Origin: an uncultured Oscillospiraceae bacterium
Lineage (GTDB): Bacteria > Bacillota > Clostridia > Oscillospirales > Acutalibacteraceae
Direction of reading: 5' to 3'
NCBI GenBank assembly: GCA_900545655.1
Contig: UQZY01000003.1
Location: forward strand, 1 to 64,000
DNA length: 64,000 nt
A program made the translations under genes and the position numbers. The number at the start of each line of letters is the position of its first letter. Within the stretch, counting starts at the first letter, position 1. Positions 16,545-25,141 of this stretch are shown in pieces. The notes beneath the pieces are model-generated. The model was not told where the DNA came from and searched no databases. It saw only the letters and a list, made by a program, of their open reading frames with translations.

Positions 16545-17786
16545 TTACTGCTTTTCACCCTGATCAAACTTATCAAGAACGCGTACCGAAACCGCAAAGC
16601 AATCTGCAAGTCCCTGCTCGTTCATGTTGTCATAAGTGTCACGGCGGGTATGATAGTAATCCTCAAGCTTATGGTTAAGACCTGTGATACCTGTTGAACG
16701 GAATCCGCCCTGTGCGAATGCTGCGTTATCGGTAGCTCCGCCAAGCGGTGGAACCATACCCTTCTTACACTGGAGATTAAGCTCCTGTGCTGCCTCCATG
16801 AAGAGGTCTGAAACGTCTTTGTCAGCCTTTACGGTCGCGTTAAGGTCTCTGTAGTTTACCATGAGATACTTAGGATCAAAGATGGTGTCGTATGAATAAA
16901 TGAATGTAGGAACATCCTTGAAGTCGTCCTTGTGAGCCTCAGACCATGCCTTTGCACCGCGAAGGCCTGCTTCCTCTGAGCCTGTAAGGATAACGCCGAC
17001 CTCAGTATGCTCAAGGTCAATACCTGCGTCCTTCATTGCCTTCAAGATGGCAATGCCCATATAACAACCCGAAAGGTTGTCGTTTGCTCCGTCAACTACT
17101 CTGTGTCTGTTCCACATGAAATACATGCCAACCCAAAACGGAGTGAAGAGAAGACCCCAAAGAGCAACTGTCTTGAGTGTTCCCTCAGGAGCTGCAAAAA
17201 GTCCGCCCTGTGCCATTGCAATGATTGCAATAACGATATAAAAGATAGTACCTACAGCGGAAATAATCGCATGACCTTCAAAGCCTACTCCGCCGAGAGC
17301 GTAGTTTACGGGCCACTCCCATGCAGCGTCAGAATGTCCGTTAAAGAAAATACGTCTTTCAACTGTTCCCGTGCAGGACTTGATTGCCGTAACGTTGGTT
17401 CCCTCAAGTTCAGGGAAGAGCTTATCAATAAACTTTTTATATGTACCGAATTGAAGAAGTGCTATAATCCAGCCGAAAAGCATGAGCGGAACCGCAATGA
17501 TCGGAGCTCCGACAAAAATGAGAATAAGTCCGATAAACATAAGTGAGAATGTAATCCAAATCCAACCATAGAAGGAACCCGGATTTTCCTTGAATGTCTC
17601 AACCTGTACGCGATCACAGCCGCAGTCATCCTTGAGAACATCAGCCATATACTCACTGGCAATGCGCTCGCCCTCCGAGCCGGGACTACGCTTTGGCATA
17701 TTCTTGCAGATATGTGTTATTTCCTCAACAATATACCTGGCGCTTTCCGCTTTGTTCGCAATCAAAGCATCGAATTTTTCACTCAT
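16545..17786 (-). CDS. Membrane-embedded M28 family zinc peptidase
   Basis: 413 aa. It combines M28 aminopeptidase motifs with membrane segments, an unusual layout. Residues 1-70 are soluble (SPGSEGERIASEYMADVL). Two hydrophobic segments lie at about 72-112, and two more at about 175-225. The metal ligands appear in M28 order: NGHSD near 148, GANDN near 236, the catalytic and ligand pair GSEEAG near 267, and the final histidine region GLNHKLEDYYHTRRDTYD near 378. It probably removes N-terminal amino acids at the membrane face. It is a single gene between terminators. Confidence 0.82.
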   Translation of the reverse strand: MSEKFDALIANKAESARYIVEEITHICKNMPKRSPGSEGERIASEYMADVLKDDCGCDRVQVETFKENPGSFYGWIWITFSLMFIGLILIFVGAPIIAVPLMLFGWIIALLQFGTYKKFIDKLFPELEGTNVTAIKSCTGTVERRIFFNGHSDAAWEWPVNYALGGVGFEGHAIISAVGTIFYIVIAIIAMAQGGLFAAPEGTLKTVALWGLLFTPFWVGMYFMWNRHRVVDGANDNLSGCYMGIAILKAMKDAGIDLEHTEVGVILTGSEEAGLRGAKAWSEAHKDDFKDVPTFIYSYDTIFDPKYLMVNYRDLNATVKADKDVSDLFMEAAQELNLQCKKGMVPPLGGATDNAAFAQGGFRSTGITGLNHKLEDYYHTRRDTYDNMNEQGLADCFAVSVRVLDKFDQGEKQ

Positions 17787-17880
17787 TATTATTCCTCCTT
17801 CATTTTGTAAGGGTGTTTTTCCGTTTAATCCCCTCGCCCTTTACATAAAATATAATAAGTACTTAAATTTTATCAAAAAA

Positions 17881-17907
17881 GCGCCCGAGTGTAAACACTT
17901 CGGGCGC
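17881..17907 (-). terminator. Terminator of the CODH/ACS operon
   Basis: A GC-rich stem GCGCCCGA/TCGGGCGC extended by GTGT/ACAC with one bulge, then a six-base U run on the minus strand. It lies 44 bases past the acsC-acsE stop codon. Confidence 0.85.
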
Positions 17908-17950
17908 AAATTTATGAAAAAATTTGGTAAATAACGAGAATTACGCTAGA

Positions 17951-20239
17951 CTACATATCAAGATAAGAATCCGAATAAAGCTCATTATTCTTAAAGATAT
18001 CACAGGACTTGATTGTCTCCATGAGTCTTCTGTCGCACGGATTGACGATAGCAGAGGTAAGACCCTGCATCATAGCCATTGCAACGAGGGCAGAATCCAT
18101 GATAGGACGTACATCCTTCGGTGCACCGTTCGAGTTATTTGAAAGACCGCCGGTTGACTTAAGTCCCTCGTCTGAAAACAGCTTAATTGCCTCAAGAACA
18201 TCCATCTGCTTATCCTGCATACCCTTAACAACAAGGAAGAGCGGGTCGAACCAAAGGTCGTCTGCCTCCATGCCGAGTGACATACCGAGATCAAGCATCT
18301 TATGACAATGAGACATACGTTCCTCGTTGTCTTTAGCAATACCGTCAGCCGAACAAAGAGCGATACAAATAGCATCGTTTGCCGCTGCAAGATTTATGTT
18401 GTCAATACGTGAACCCGCATCTGCAGAGTTTACGATAGGCTTACCGTTTGTTCTGTTATAAACTGCAATTCCGGCTTCAATAGCCTTCTTGTTTGCGGTA
18501 TCAAGGGCAAGAGGTACGTTGTTGAAATTCTCCTGGAGAAGCTTTACGGCCCATGTCATAAGCTGAGGTCCGTTTGACTCCGCAGGTCCGATATTTACGT
18601 CAAGGTATGTTGCGCCTGCAGCAATCTGTTCAGCAGCTCTCTTGAGTATCGGCTCCGGATCCATGTTATCCATAGCAGCCTTTATCGACGGACTTATGCA
18701 GTGTATACGTTCACCTATGGTTACAAACTTCTTTGACTCAACGTTCCTTGTCTTGTATGTTACGCCCATATCCACTACCTTTATCTCAGGAATCGATGCG
18801 GCGATCTTCACAAAGTCAAGAGGAGCATTTTCATCTACGACAGTCTTTTCAGCCTTCGGAGCACTTGCCTTTGCGGCAGCGGCAGCTTCGGCAGCCTTAA
18901 GGTATTCGCCGTCCTTCAGGTATTTAACTAACTCAACAGCCTCACGCGTACCTACAACAACGTTCCAGTCGGGAAGCTTATCGGCAATTTCACCCTTCAT
19001 CACGGCAACCTTGCCCGGAAGCACAAGAGTCCTGTTATTTATCTTATTTGCGATATCATAGTCCTCAAAGAACTTCTTTACGGTTGACGATGAGAACTTT
19101 CCTGCTGCCCATGCAGTTAGAACGGACATACCGCTGGCGTCAACTATAAGAAGGTTAATGGGAACCTTTGAACGCTCAAGCTCACCGGATACAAGAAAAT
19201 AGGTAAGCGCAAAGTCAACAGTAAGCATACAGGGGTCATCTGCCGTTGCACCGTTTATCGGATAGATGCCCGGCTCAACCTTCATCGGCTTCTGCGGGTC
19301 GGTGTATATGTTCTGACGAAGTCCGTAAAGAGGAAGTGCAGATGCCATTGTCATGTTTTCCATAACTATAATGGATCCGTACTTAAGCGTGAACATAGCG
19401 GCATATGCAGTCTGGAGATGGAAGTTCCCCTTTGCAAGCTTCGGAAGCTTAACGATAGAAGGATAACCGAATGTACGGTCTCCGTCCTTGATTGCCGACC
19501 GACGTACAAGAACAGCATTTTTGAGAGTTTCCTTTATGTCAGCGCCCGTAACGTCTATGATGAGATTTTTGTTCCCCTTTGCCTCAAGTGCGGCAACTGT
19601 GTCGTGTATTTCCGCAAGATCTGCGCCGATAACACCGAGTGCAATTCCGTTTGCAGATGCAATTTCATTCATTGCCTCAAGGTTATCCTTATTTGCGCCG
19701 ATAAGTGCAGGCTTCTTGTCGGCAATTGCTGTAACGGCAGCCTTTGCCGCATCAACATCCGTTGTGTCAATGATAACGGTTCTGCCGGTAGCTGAAGCCT
19801 TTTCAGCAAGCGCCGCGAGTCTTGCCGCGTCATTGCCGTGAACCATAATTGTCTCTACATATTCACGCTCACCTATACGCTCGTAATCAACCTTACCTAT
19901 TGCGTTAAGCTTTGCGTCAATCTCAGCGTCATCCATACAAGTGCAAAGAGGAGCGGCAAAAATATTTCTCGAAACAAATGTCTTTTCATGACGATAAAGA
20001 ACCGTTTCTCCTCCGAGAGTGTGCTCACCCTCGCCCGTACCGATTTTTATTGTTTTCATCGGAGGTGCCGTAGCCTCTGAAAGAAGGGCCTTGGCCTCAT
20101 CCGACATATGCGGGCACTTGTCTATCGGCAACGCACCCTGAGCAACCTTCATGCAGAACGCCATACAGGTAGGGCATCCGCATTCTTTACAGTTTGTTTT
20201 AGGTGACAATTTAAAAATGTCAAGTCCTTTTACTGCCAT
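17951..20239 (-). CDS. acsC: Fused corrinoid iron-sulfur protein large subunit (AcsC) and methyltetrahydrofolate methyltransferase (AcsE)
   Basis: 762 aa, about 310 longer than AcsC alone. Residues 1 to about 449 are the CFeSP large subunit. The 4Fe-4S ligands C17, C20, C25 and C42 have the exact Cx2Cx4Cx16C spacing, and the TIM-barrel and C-terminal B12 regions follow. Residues 447-465 are an Ala/Lys linker. Residues about 505-762 are a complete pterin-binding methyltransferase starting VTIGERIHCISPSIK. Positions equivalent to the Moorella MeTr ligands are kept: D580 (LALDT), N604 (IVNSA), D665 (WFDPL) and N701 (GLSN). The protein would take methyl from methyl-tetrahydrofolate onto cobalamin and pass it to AcsB. 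In studied acetogens these are separate proteins, and no separate acsE is in the window. It follows acsD by 14 bases, with a strong ribosome site. Confidence 0.92.
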   Translation of the reverse strand: MAVKGLDIFKLSPKTNCKECGCPTCMAFCMKVAQGALPIDKCPHMSDEAKALLSEATAPPMKTIKIGTGEGEHTLGGETVLYRHEKTFVSRNIFAAPLCTCMDDAEIDAKLNAIGKVDYERIGEREYVETIMVHGNDAARLAALAEKASATGRTVIIDTTDVDAAKAAVTAIADKKPALIGANKDNLEAMNEIASANGIALGVIGADLAEIHDTVAALEAKGNKNLIIDVTGADIKETLKNAVLVRRSAIKDGDRTFGYPSIVKLPKLAKGNFHLQTAYAAMFTLKYGSIIVMENMTMASALPLYGLRQNIYTDPQKPMKVEPGIYPINGATADDPCMLTVDFALTYFLVSGELERSKVPINLLIVDASGMSVLTAWAAGKFSSSTVKKFFEDYDIANKINNRTLVLPGKVAVMKGEIADKLPDWNVVVGTREAVELVKYLKDGEYLKAAEAAAAAKASAPKAEKTVVDENAPLDFVKIAASIPEIKVVDMGVTYKTRNVESKKFVTIGERIHCISPSIKAAMDNMDPEPILKRAAEQIAAGATYLDVNIGPAESNGPQLMTWAVKLLQENFNNVPLALDTANKKAIEAGIAVYNRTNGKPIVNSADAGSRIDNINLAAANDAICIALCSADGIAKDNEERMSHCHKMLDLGMSLGMEADDLWFDPLFLVVKGMQDKQMDVLEAIKLFSDEGLKSTGGLSNNSNGAPKDVRPIMDSALVAMAMMQGLTSAIVNPCDRRLMETIKSCDIFKNNELYSDSYLDM

Positions 20240-20253
20240 TATACGTTCCCTCC

Positions 20254-21198
20254 TTATACAAGCTCTGAAATCATCACGGAAATTGTCTTTATTGCTTCGG
20301 GATGTCTCATTATAACAGCATCCGAACCGCCTGTGAGAGCAGCAGCAGCCGTTGTTATTTCCATCTCGATTGCACGTTCTTCAAGAGAGCCCCATTCAGG
20401 CATCTCGGACTCAGGCATAAGAGATTCCTTAACGCCCCATGTCTCTGTTGAGATAGGAGTGATTATAGGCATGGCAAGCTGTGCGTCACCCTGCTGGAGA
20501 GCAGCGGCACGAATACGGTCAAGTGTTGAGGCAACGTATTCGTATCCGTATCCGGCAGCAGCTGAGCCTGCGTTCATAACAATTGATTTTTCGTCAACAC
20601 CGAGCTGTGAAAGCATGGTGTTGAGCTGCTTTGCAAGGTTGATATCAACAGCGGACTCGGCACCGACCTTCTGATTGTAAGCAAGTCCCGCAGACGCACC
20701 GACTGTCTTATAGTTTTCCTCACGTGCCGAAAGGACAAGTATATTCTTTCCCGCAAGAGCCTCGGAAACCTTATTGAAGATTTCTGCGTCCTTTTCAACA
20801 TTCTTACATCCGATTACAACGAGCGGCATCGTGATTGCGTCCGAAACGCTTTTTGCAAGAGCAACACAGTCTTCCACCGATGCGTCTGCTCCATTCGGAT
20901 CCGCACTTTCAAGATGAAGACAAATAAACGATGCTCCCTCCATCGTTTCTGCACGCTTCGCCATATCCACAACCGAGGTACATCCGTCATAGAAGGCTTT
21001 CATTCCGTCGGTAGTACAGAGATCCATTCCGATATCGGAAATCTCAACACCGATTTTAGGTGCATTTTCAATTGCAGCATCAAATGAGTAGAACGGCATG
21101 ACGTTCTGACCGCCGATGGTGATAGCCTTCTCACCTGTGCCGAGAACTACTGTATTTACATGTGAATTGAATGCCTGTAATTTTGGTTCAAAAGACAT
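20254..21198 (-). CDS. acsD: Corrinoid iron-sulfur protein small subunit
   Basis: 314 aa, near the usual length of AcsD. TIM-barrel protein that forms the cytosolic CFeSP heterodimer with AcsC and holds cobalamin between the subunits. Diagnostic stretches are GQNVMPFYSFDAAIENAP, the DPNGADASVEDCVALAKSV segment, VIGCKNVEKDAEIF, and the C-terminal MPIITPISTETWGVKESL. It lies immediately upstream of the acsC-acsE fusion and 32 bases behind a cooC-type ATPase. Confidence 0.93.
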   Translation of the reverse strand: MSFEPKLQAFNSHVNTVVLGTGEKAITIGGQNVMPFYSFDAAIENAPKIGVEISDIGMDLCTTDGMKAFYDGCTSVVDMAKRAETMEGASFICLHLESADPNGADASVEDCVALAKSVSDAITMPLVVIGCKNVEKDAEIFNKVSEALAGKNILVLSAREENYKTVGASAGLAYNQKVGAESAVDINLAKQLNTMLSQLGVDEKSIVMNAGSAAAGYGYEYVASTLDRIRAAALQQGDAQLAMPIITPISTETWGVKESLMPESEMPEWGSLEERAIEMEITTAAAALTGGSDAVIMRHPEAIKTISVMISELV

Positions 21199-21230
21199 GT
21201 TGTATTCTCCCTTTCTAAAATATACAGATT

Positions 21231-21998
21231 TTATAAATCAAGCTTACGCATAAGTTCCAGTAAAGCCTTTTTGATCGGAGTATCCTCCGGTACAAATGCG
21301 GTAGGCTTACCTTCACAGTCATATTCGTAAACTAAATTGTCATGCGGTAAAACGCCGAGCAGCGGCAAATCATGTTTTTCTATCTCTTCAAGAACACCCT
21401 CGTTCAGCTTGCCGTCGGGCGCTCTGTTGACGATAAGATGAACCTCTGTCGGATTGAGCTTAAGCTCCTTTATCATCTCGTTTATGCGGGCAACCGCCTG
21501 AATCCCTCTGCGTGAGGGGTCAGAGATAAGAAGCATAACATCGACGTGCGGAAGCGTTCCGCGGCTTATATGCTCAAGTCCCGCTTCATTGTCTATAACG
21601 GTGTATTTGTAATTTCCGACATACTTATCAATCTGGGTTTTGAGCATACCGTTTACGAAGCAATAGCAGCCCTGACCCTGAGTTCGTCCCATAACAATCA
21701 TGTCAAAGTCGTCTTCCTCTATAAGAGCATCAGCAAACTTAAGTTCTGCATAATCGGCCTTTGACATACCGAAAGGAATCTTGCCGTCAATCTCGGAATG
21801 GGCAATTTCCTCTCTTATCGAACCGAGCGTAACGTCAACATCCACACCCAGTACCTCATTGAGGTTGGAGTTTGCGTCGGCGTCCACAACAAGCACCGGT
21901 CCGTCATTTTTCTTCGTAAGATAATCTATAATCATTCCGCAGGTAGTGGTCTTTCCTACTCCGCCCTTACCTACAACCGCAATAGTCTTATTTGCCAT
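21231..21998 (-). CDS. CooC/AcsF-type nickel-insertion ATPase (copy 2)
   Basis: 255-aa MinD-like P-loop ATPase. It has the deviant Walker A GKGGVGKTT at residue 10, the second lysine-bearing switch region DADANSNLNEVLG, DNEAGLEHISRG and LLISDPSRRG. CooC proteins use ATP to help insert nickel into CODH (CooC) or ACS (AcsF). Its position next to acsD, away from cooS, suggests an ACS-maturing AcsF role, but sequence alone does not decide between the two. Its start overlaps the stop of the cooT-like gene (TGATG). Confidence 0.85.
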   Translation of the reverse strand: MANKTIAVVGKGGVGKTTTCGMIIDYLTKKNDGPVLVVDADANSNLNEVLGVDVDVTLGSIREEIAHSEIDGKIPFGMSKADYAELKFADALIEEDDFDMIVMGRTQGQGCYCFVNGMLKTQIDKYVGNYKYTVIDNEAGLEHISRGTLPHVDVMLLISDPSRRGIQAVARINEMIKELKLNPTEVHLIVNRAPDGKLNEGVLEEIEKHDLPLLGVLPHDNLVYEYDCEGKPTAFVPEDTPIKKALLELMRKLDL

Positions 21999-22189
21999 CA
22001 GATATGCTCCTTTATAATTGCCTTTGCTCCGAGTAAATCCACGAAAAGCAGGTCTCCGTCTATTACCTGTTCCCTCTCCATAAGGTCGGTAATGATAACC
22101 TTGTTATCGCGGAGTTCTATCCTTGCGACATTGCTCATAAGCACGTTTTCAGGATCCTCTGTGTTTTTATATACTGTTGACAAACACAT
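21998..22189 (-). CDS. CooT family nickel-binding protein
   Basis: 63 aa with the family form: N-terminal MCLSTVY with Cys2, then NVARIELRDNKVIITDL (beta-barrel strands) and a short hydrophobic end. In Rhodospirillum rubrum the small dimer CooT binds nickel through Cys2 and serves CODH maturation. It has a strong GGGAGG ribosome site and is coupled to the downstream cooC-type gene. Its location inside the CODH/ACS operon supports a nickel role here. Confidence 0.8.
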   Translation of the reverse strand: MCLSTVYKNTEDPENVLMSNVARIELRDNKVIITDLMEREQVIDGDLLFVDLLGAKAIIKEHI

Positions 22190-22241
22190 ATTTTTTCCTC
22201 CCTTGTCTACAGTGTACGTCGATGTATAAGCTATACAATCC

Positions 22242-22484
22242 TCAATTTATCTTTGTAAGTGCACTCGCAAGGATATCATTTCCCTTGTTGTAGCACTCAA
22301 CCGCCTTCATTATTTCATTGCATATCTCTTCGTTTCCCGCGTGTTTTATGTCCTCCGCAAGATGTGACAACTCATGAGTATGCTCCGCATTGTGTCCGAC
22401 CATGTATTTCATAAGTACGGTCAGTTCCTCCATCGGAGTCTCACTGTGATGATGCTCGTGTTCGTGATCATGGTGCATATGCAT
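22242..22484 (-). CDS. Small histidine-rich putative nickel-binding protein
   Basis: 80 aa. Eight of the first 13 residues are histidine (MHMHHDHEHEHHH), with further His at positions around 30-42 (MVGHNAEHTHELSHLAE). The rest is helical and acidic, with one cysteine. It is analogous to CooJ and to His-rich tails of nickel chaperones, although there is no clear full-length similarity that I can recall. It lies between the DUF3786 and cooT-like genes, 2 bases after the former. Storage or delivery of Ni (or Co/Zn) for CODH/ACS is inferred from composition and context. Confidence 0.8.
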   Translation of the reverse strand: MHMHHDHEHEHHHSETPMEELTVLMKYMVGHNAEHTHELSHLAEDIKHAGNEEICNEIMKAVECYNKGNDILASALTKIN

Positions 22485-22486
22485 TT

Positions 22487-23122
22487 TTATGTCTCCTTCA
22501 TCTTGTTTTTTATAAGTGTTATGAGAGTTTCGGCAATAACTACTCTATCCTCTGCCGCAAAGCTCTCTTCAAAGTTATCCGAGTAAAGAATCTGACTGTT
22601 CGGCGGAAATTCGTCATCACCCTCCCACACAATAAGCGTTACAAAATAGCCGGGCAAAACCTCAAATTCATACGCCGCATCACCGTGATTCACCTTTTTC
22701 GCACCCATACGCTCACTTGCAAGTGCAAATTTCGGCACATCCGTGCCGAAAGAAAAGGCGGCGCGGGTTATACAGCGTCCGGTGAAAGGTGAGATATACA
22801 TCTCACCCCAGGACATCTCGCGAAACGTCTTAAAGCCACCGGTCGGTTCATGGTATTCCGCCTCAAGGAGGATACGTATGATAAAAGTCTGGGCTTTAAG
22901 ATCGTTAAGCGCGAATGCCCTGCTGTTTTCACAGTTTATGGTAAATTCCGGCCATGTAACTCTGTAGTCGTCAAAGAAAAATCTCACGTGAAAAGCAGCA
23001 CCGTCGAACGCTGTGCCACACCGCGCCGCCGCTTTTTCAGGGTCAATTTTCTTAAACAGATCTACGTAATATGCAAAAGGAACTTCTTTGATATTGTTTT
23101 TAATTTCCTTTATTTCCGCCAA
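22487..23122 (-). CDS. DUF3786 domain-containing protein
   Basis: 211 aa, soluble. It matches the DUF3786 pattern with FFDDYRVTWPEF, EPTGGFKTFREMSWGEMYISPF and a LPGYFVTLIVWEGDDEFP block. The family is commonly found beside corrinoid and CODH/ACS genes in anaerobes, but its activity is unknown. The likely start is the TTG at 23122, which sits 7 bases after AGGAGG. The TTG at 23128 overlaps the acsV stop but is too close to the ribosome site. Translation is coupled to acsV. Confidence 0.78.
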   Translation of the reverse strand: MAEIKEIKNNIKEVPFAYYVDLFKKIDPEKAAARCGTAFDGAAFHVRFFFDDYRVTWPEFTINCENSRAFALNDLKAQTFIIRILLEAEYHEPTGGFKTFREMSWGEMYISPFTGRCITRAAFSFGTDVPKFALASERMGAKKVNHGDAAYEFEVLPGYFVTLIVWEGDDEFPPNSQILYSDNFEESFAAEDRVVIAETLITLIKNKMKET

Positions 23123-23124
23123 GG

Positions 23125-25062
23125 TCAAACCTCCTGCTTACTGCTTGGAAAACGTGAAAGGTCGGTGTGGGGAATGAAGCACGCCGCAACGAAGTTATCC
23201 ATATAACCGGGATGTGTTGAAAGTTCAACATAAGTCATGTTGCGAGAAAGCTCCTCAATCTTTTTCTCCGCTGTCCCTGAATAAGCAGCCGCATAAGCTC
23301 CCGAAAGAGATGAATTTCCTATATACTCGTACTTTTCAAGGGGTATATCCGGAAGCATGCCGATATTTACGGCATTTTTGATGTTTATACCGCTTCCGAT
23401 ACCGCCTGCAACATAAAAATGCTCCACAACGCTTTCATCCATTCCTATGGTTGAAAGAAGAGTGTCTATAGCGGAATAGATAGCGCCCTTTGCACGTACA
23501 AAGCTTTCGATATCCACCTCAGTAAGAGCAATCTCACGTCCCGTGTCCGATTCGTCCGGAGTGGCAATAACATAACTTCCCATGCCGTACTCATCGTGTT
23601 TTACACGGTCTCCCTCTCTCACGTATTTTCCCTTTGAATTGATGATTCCGGTGCAGTAAAGCTCCGAGATGATATCTATAATTCCGGAGCCGCAAAGTCC
23701 TACGGGCTTTTGTCCTTTCTCACCGACAACTCTGTAGTCCGGTTTCATCGTATCTTTATCTATGGTTATGGACTCAATGGCACCGTCTGTCGCTCTCATT
23801 CCGCAGCTTATGTCTCCGCCCTCAAAAGCAGGCCCGGCAGAGCATGCGCACGCCATCATAAAGTCCCTGTTACCGAAAACAATTTCTCCGTTTGTACCAA
23901 GGTCAACAAAGAGTGAAAACTCATCCTTGTTCCAAAGAAGAGAAGTGAGTGTACCGGCAGTGATGTCACCGCCTACGTACGAGCCGATATTCGGACAAAC
24001 AACGAGGTCTGCCTCAGGATTCACGGCAAGTCCTATGTCATGAGCCTTCATTCCGGGCAGATGGAAAAATGTCGGAATATACGGCTCCATCCTTATCGGA
24101 TCGGAGTAAACGCCGAGCAGCAGGTGATTCATGGTGGTATTTGAAGCAACACAAACCCTTATTATCCTTGTTGCGGCAACCTTCGCACTCTGACAAAGGT
24201 TACTGATTATAGGCAATATGGTCTCACGTACAACAGCGTCCTTAAGACGCTTCACACCGCCTGTTTTGTTCTGCTCTATTATCCTGTTTATTACGTCGGC
24301 ACCGTAGCGAATCTGTCCGTTTCCGCTCGATGCCTTTGCAAGGAGCGCTCCGTCTGCCATATTGACAAGCACGGCGGAGACCGTTGTAGTACCGATATCT
24401 ATCGCAAGTCCGCACACGGGAGACGTATCCAGAGGATTACAGATATCGTAAACCTTGAAGGTATCTCCGTTTCTTTCTCCGATAACACGAATCATAAAAT
24501 CGGATGTGCGAAGCTCTTTTGCAAGCTTTGCAACGGTGAAATAAGGAATCTCAACATCCTCCACCGAAAAGGCGTCCTTAACACCGTTTACAAATCTCTC
24601 ATTGTCAGGCAATGTATCCGAAAGCGACGGCTCCGGCAATGTAATAACCTTATCCGAAAAATCGTTTGAAAGCTCAACACCCGCCGCTTTCATGTCTCCG
24701 AGAAGCTTTTCAAACAAAGCTACTTCCTCACCGCTTGAGAGATCGGCCGTCTGCATCCTGCTTTTATAAGCAGCGGCGATATCCGGAACCATTACTGTTA
24801 CGTCCGACTCAACCTTTGAGCCGCAGCTTAAGCACCAGCCCTCAGCGGCTTCCTCGGGAGTGATATGACTCGAAGGCCAACAATTTAAGTTACCGGATAT
24901 AAGCTTTACTCTGCATTTACCGCAGGCACCGTTACCTGAACACGGTGCGTCAATGGCAACATTGGCAAGGCGCGCAACAGAGAGAAGATTTGCTCCCGGA
25001 GGGCAGGAAACCGTCACGGGATTCATATGTTCATTTTCAAAAGTGAAAGTTACGTCAAACAT
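23125..25062 (-). CDS. acsV: Corrinoid activation/regeneration protein AcsV (RACo type)
   Basis: 645 aa. It reduces inactive Co(II) CFeSP to Co(I) using ATP. The N-terminal plant-type 2Fe-2S domain has C41-x5-C47-x2-C50 and a fourth Cys at 80 (LSCG). A linker domain follows. The large ASKHA-type ATPase part has GLAIDIGTTTVSAVL near 225, SNTTMNHLL, FVDLGTNGEIVFG, ACSAGPAFEG, VAGGIGSGINI and the family's C-terminal region. The 2Fe-2S type separates it from RamA-like activators with C-terminal 4Fe-4S centres. It sits between acsB1 and the DUF3786 gene, in the CODH/ACS operon. Confidence 0.92.
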   Translation of the reverse strand: MFDVTFTFENEHMNPVTVSCPPGANLLSVARLANVAIDAPCSGNGACGKCRVKLISGNLNCWPSSHITPEEAAEGWCLSCGSKVESDVTVMVPDIAAAYKSRMQTADLSSGEEVALFEKLLGDMKAAGVELSNDFSDKVITLPEPSLSDTLPDNERFVNGVKDAFSVEDVEIPYFTVAKLAKELRTSDFMIRVIGERNGDTFKVYDICNPLDTSPVCGLAIDIGTTTVSAVLVNMADGALLAKASSGNGQIRYGADVINRIIEQNKTGGVKRLKDAVVRETILPIISNLCQSAKVAATRIIRVCVASNTTMNHLLLGVYSDPIRMEPYIPTFFHLPGMKAHDIGLAVNPEADLVVCPNIGSYVGGDITAGTLTSLLWNKDEFSLFVDLGTNGEIVFGNRDFMMACACSAGPAFEGGDISCGMRATDGAIESITIDKDTMKPDYRVVGEKGQKPVGLCGSGIIDIISELYCTGIINSKGKYVREGDRVKHDEYGMGSYVIATPDESDTGREIALTEVDIESFVRAKGAIYSAIDTLLSTIGMDESVVEHFYVAGGIGSGINIKNAVNIGMLPDIPLEKYEYIGNSSLSGAYAAAYSGTAEKKIEELSRNMTYVELSTHPGYMDNFVAACFIPHTDLSRFPSSKQEV

Positions 25063-25093
25063 AAAAAAACCTTATCGTTATTTTTTCAATATC

Positions 25094-25121
25094 TGTGGGG
25101 CAAGAATAAACCTGCCCCACA
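25094..25121 (-). other. Intercistronic stem-loop between acsB1 and acsV
   Basis: A 9-bp perfect stem TGTGGGGCA/TGCCCCACA with a 10-base loop. No U run follows directly, so it is more likely an RNA stability or processing element for the acsB1 message than a terminator. Confidence 0.55.
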
Positions 25122-25141
25122 ATTATTATCTGCTTACTGAG

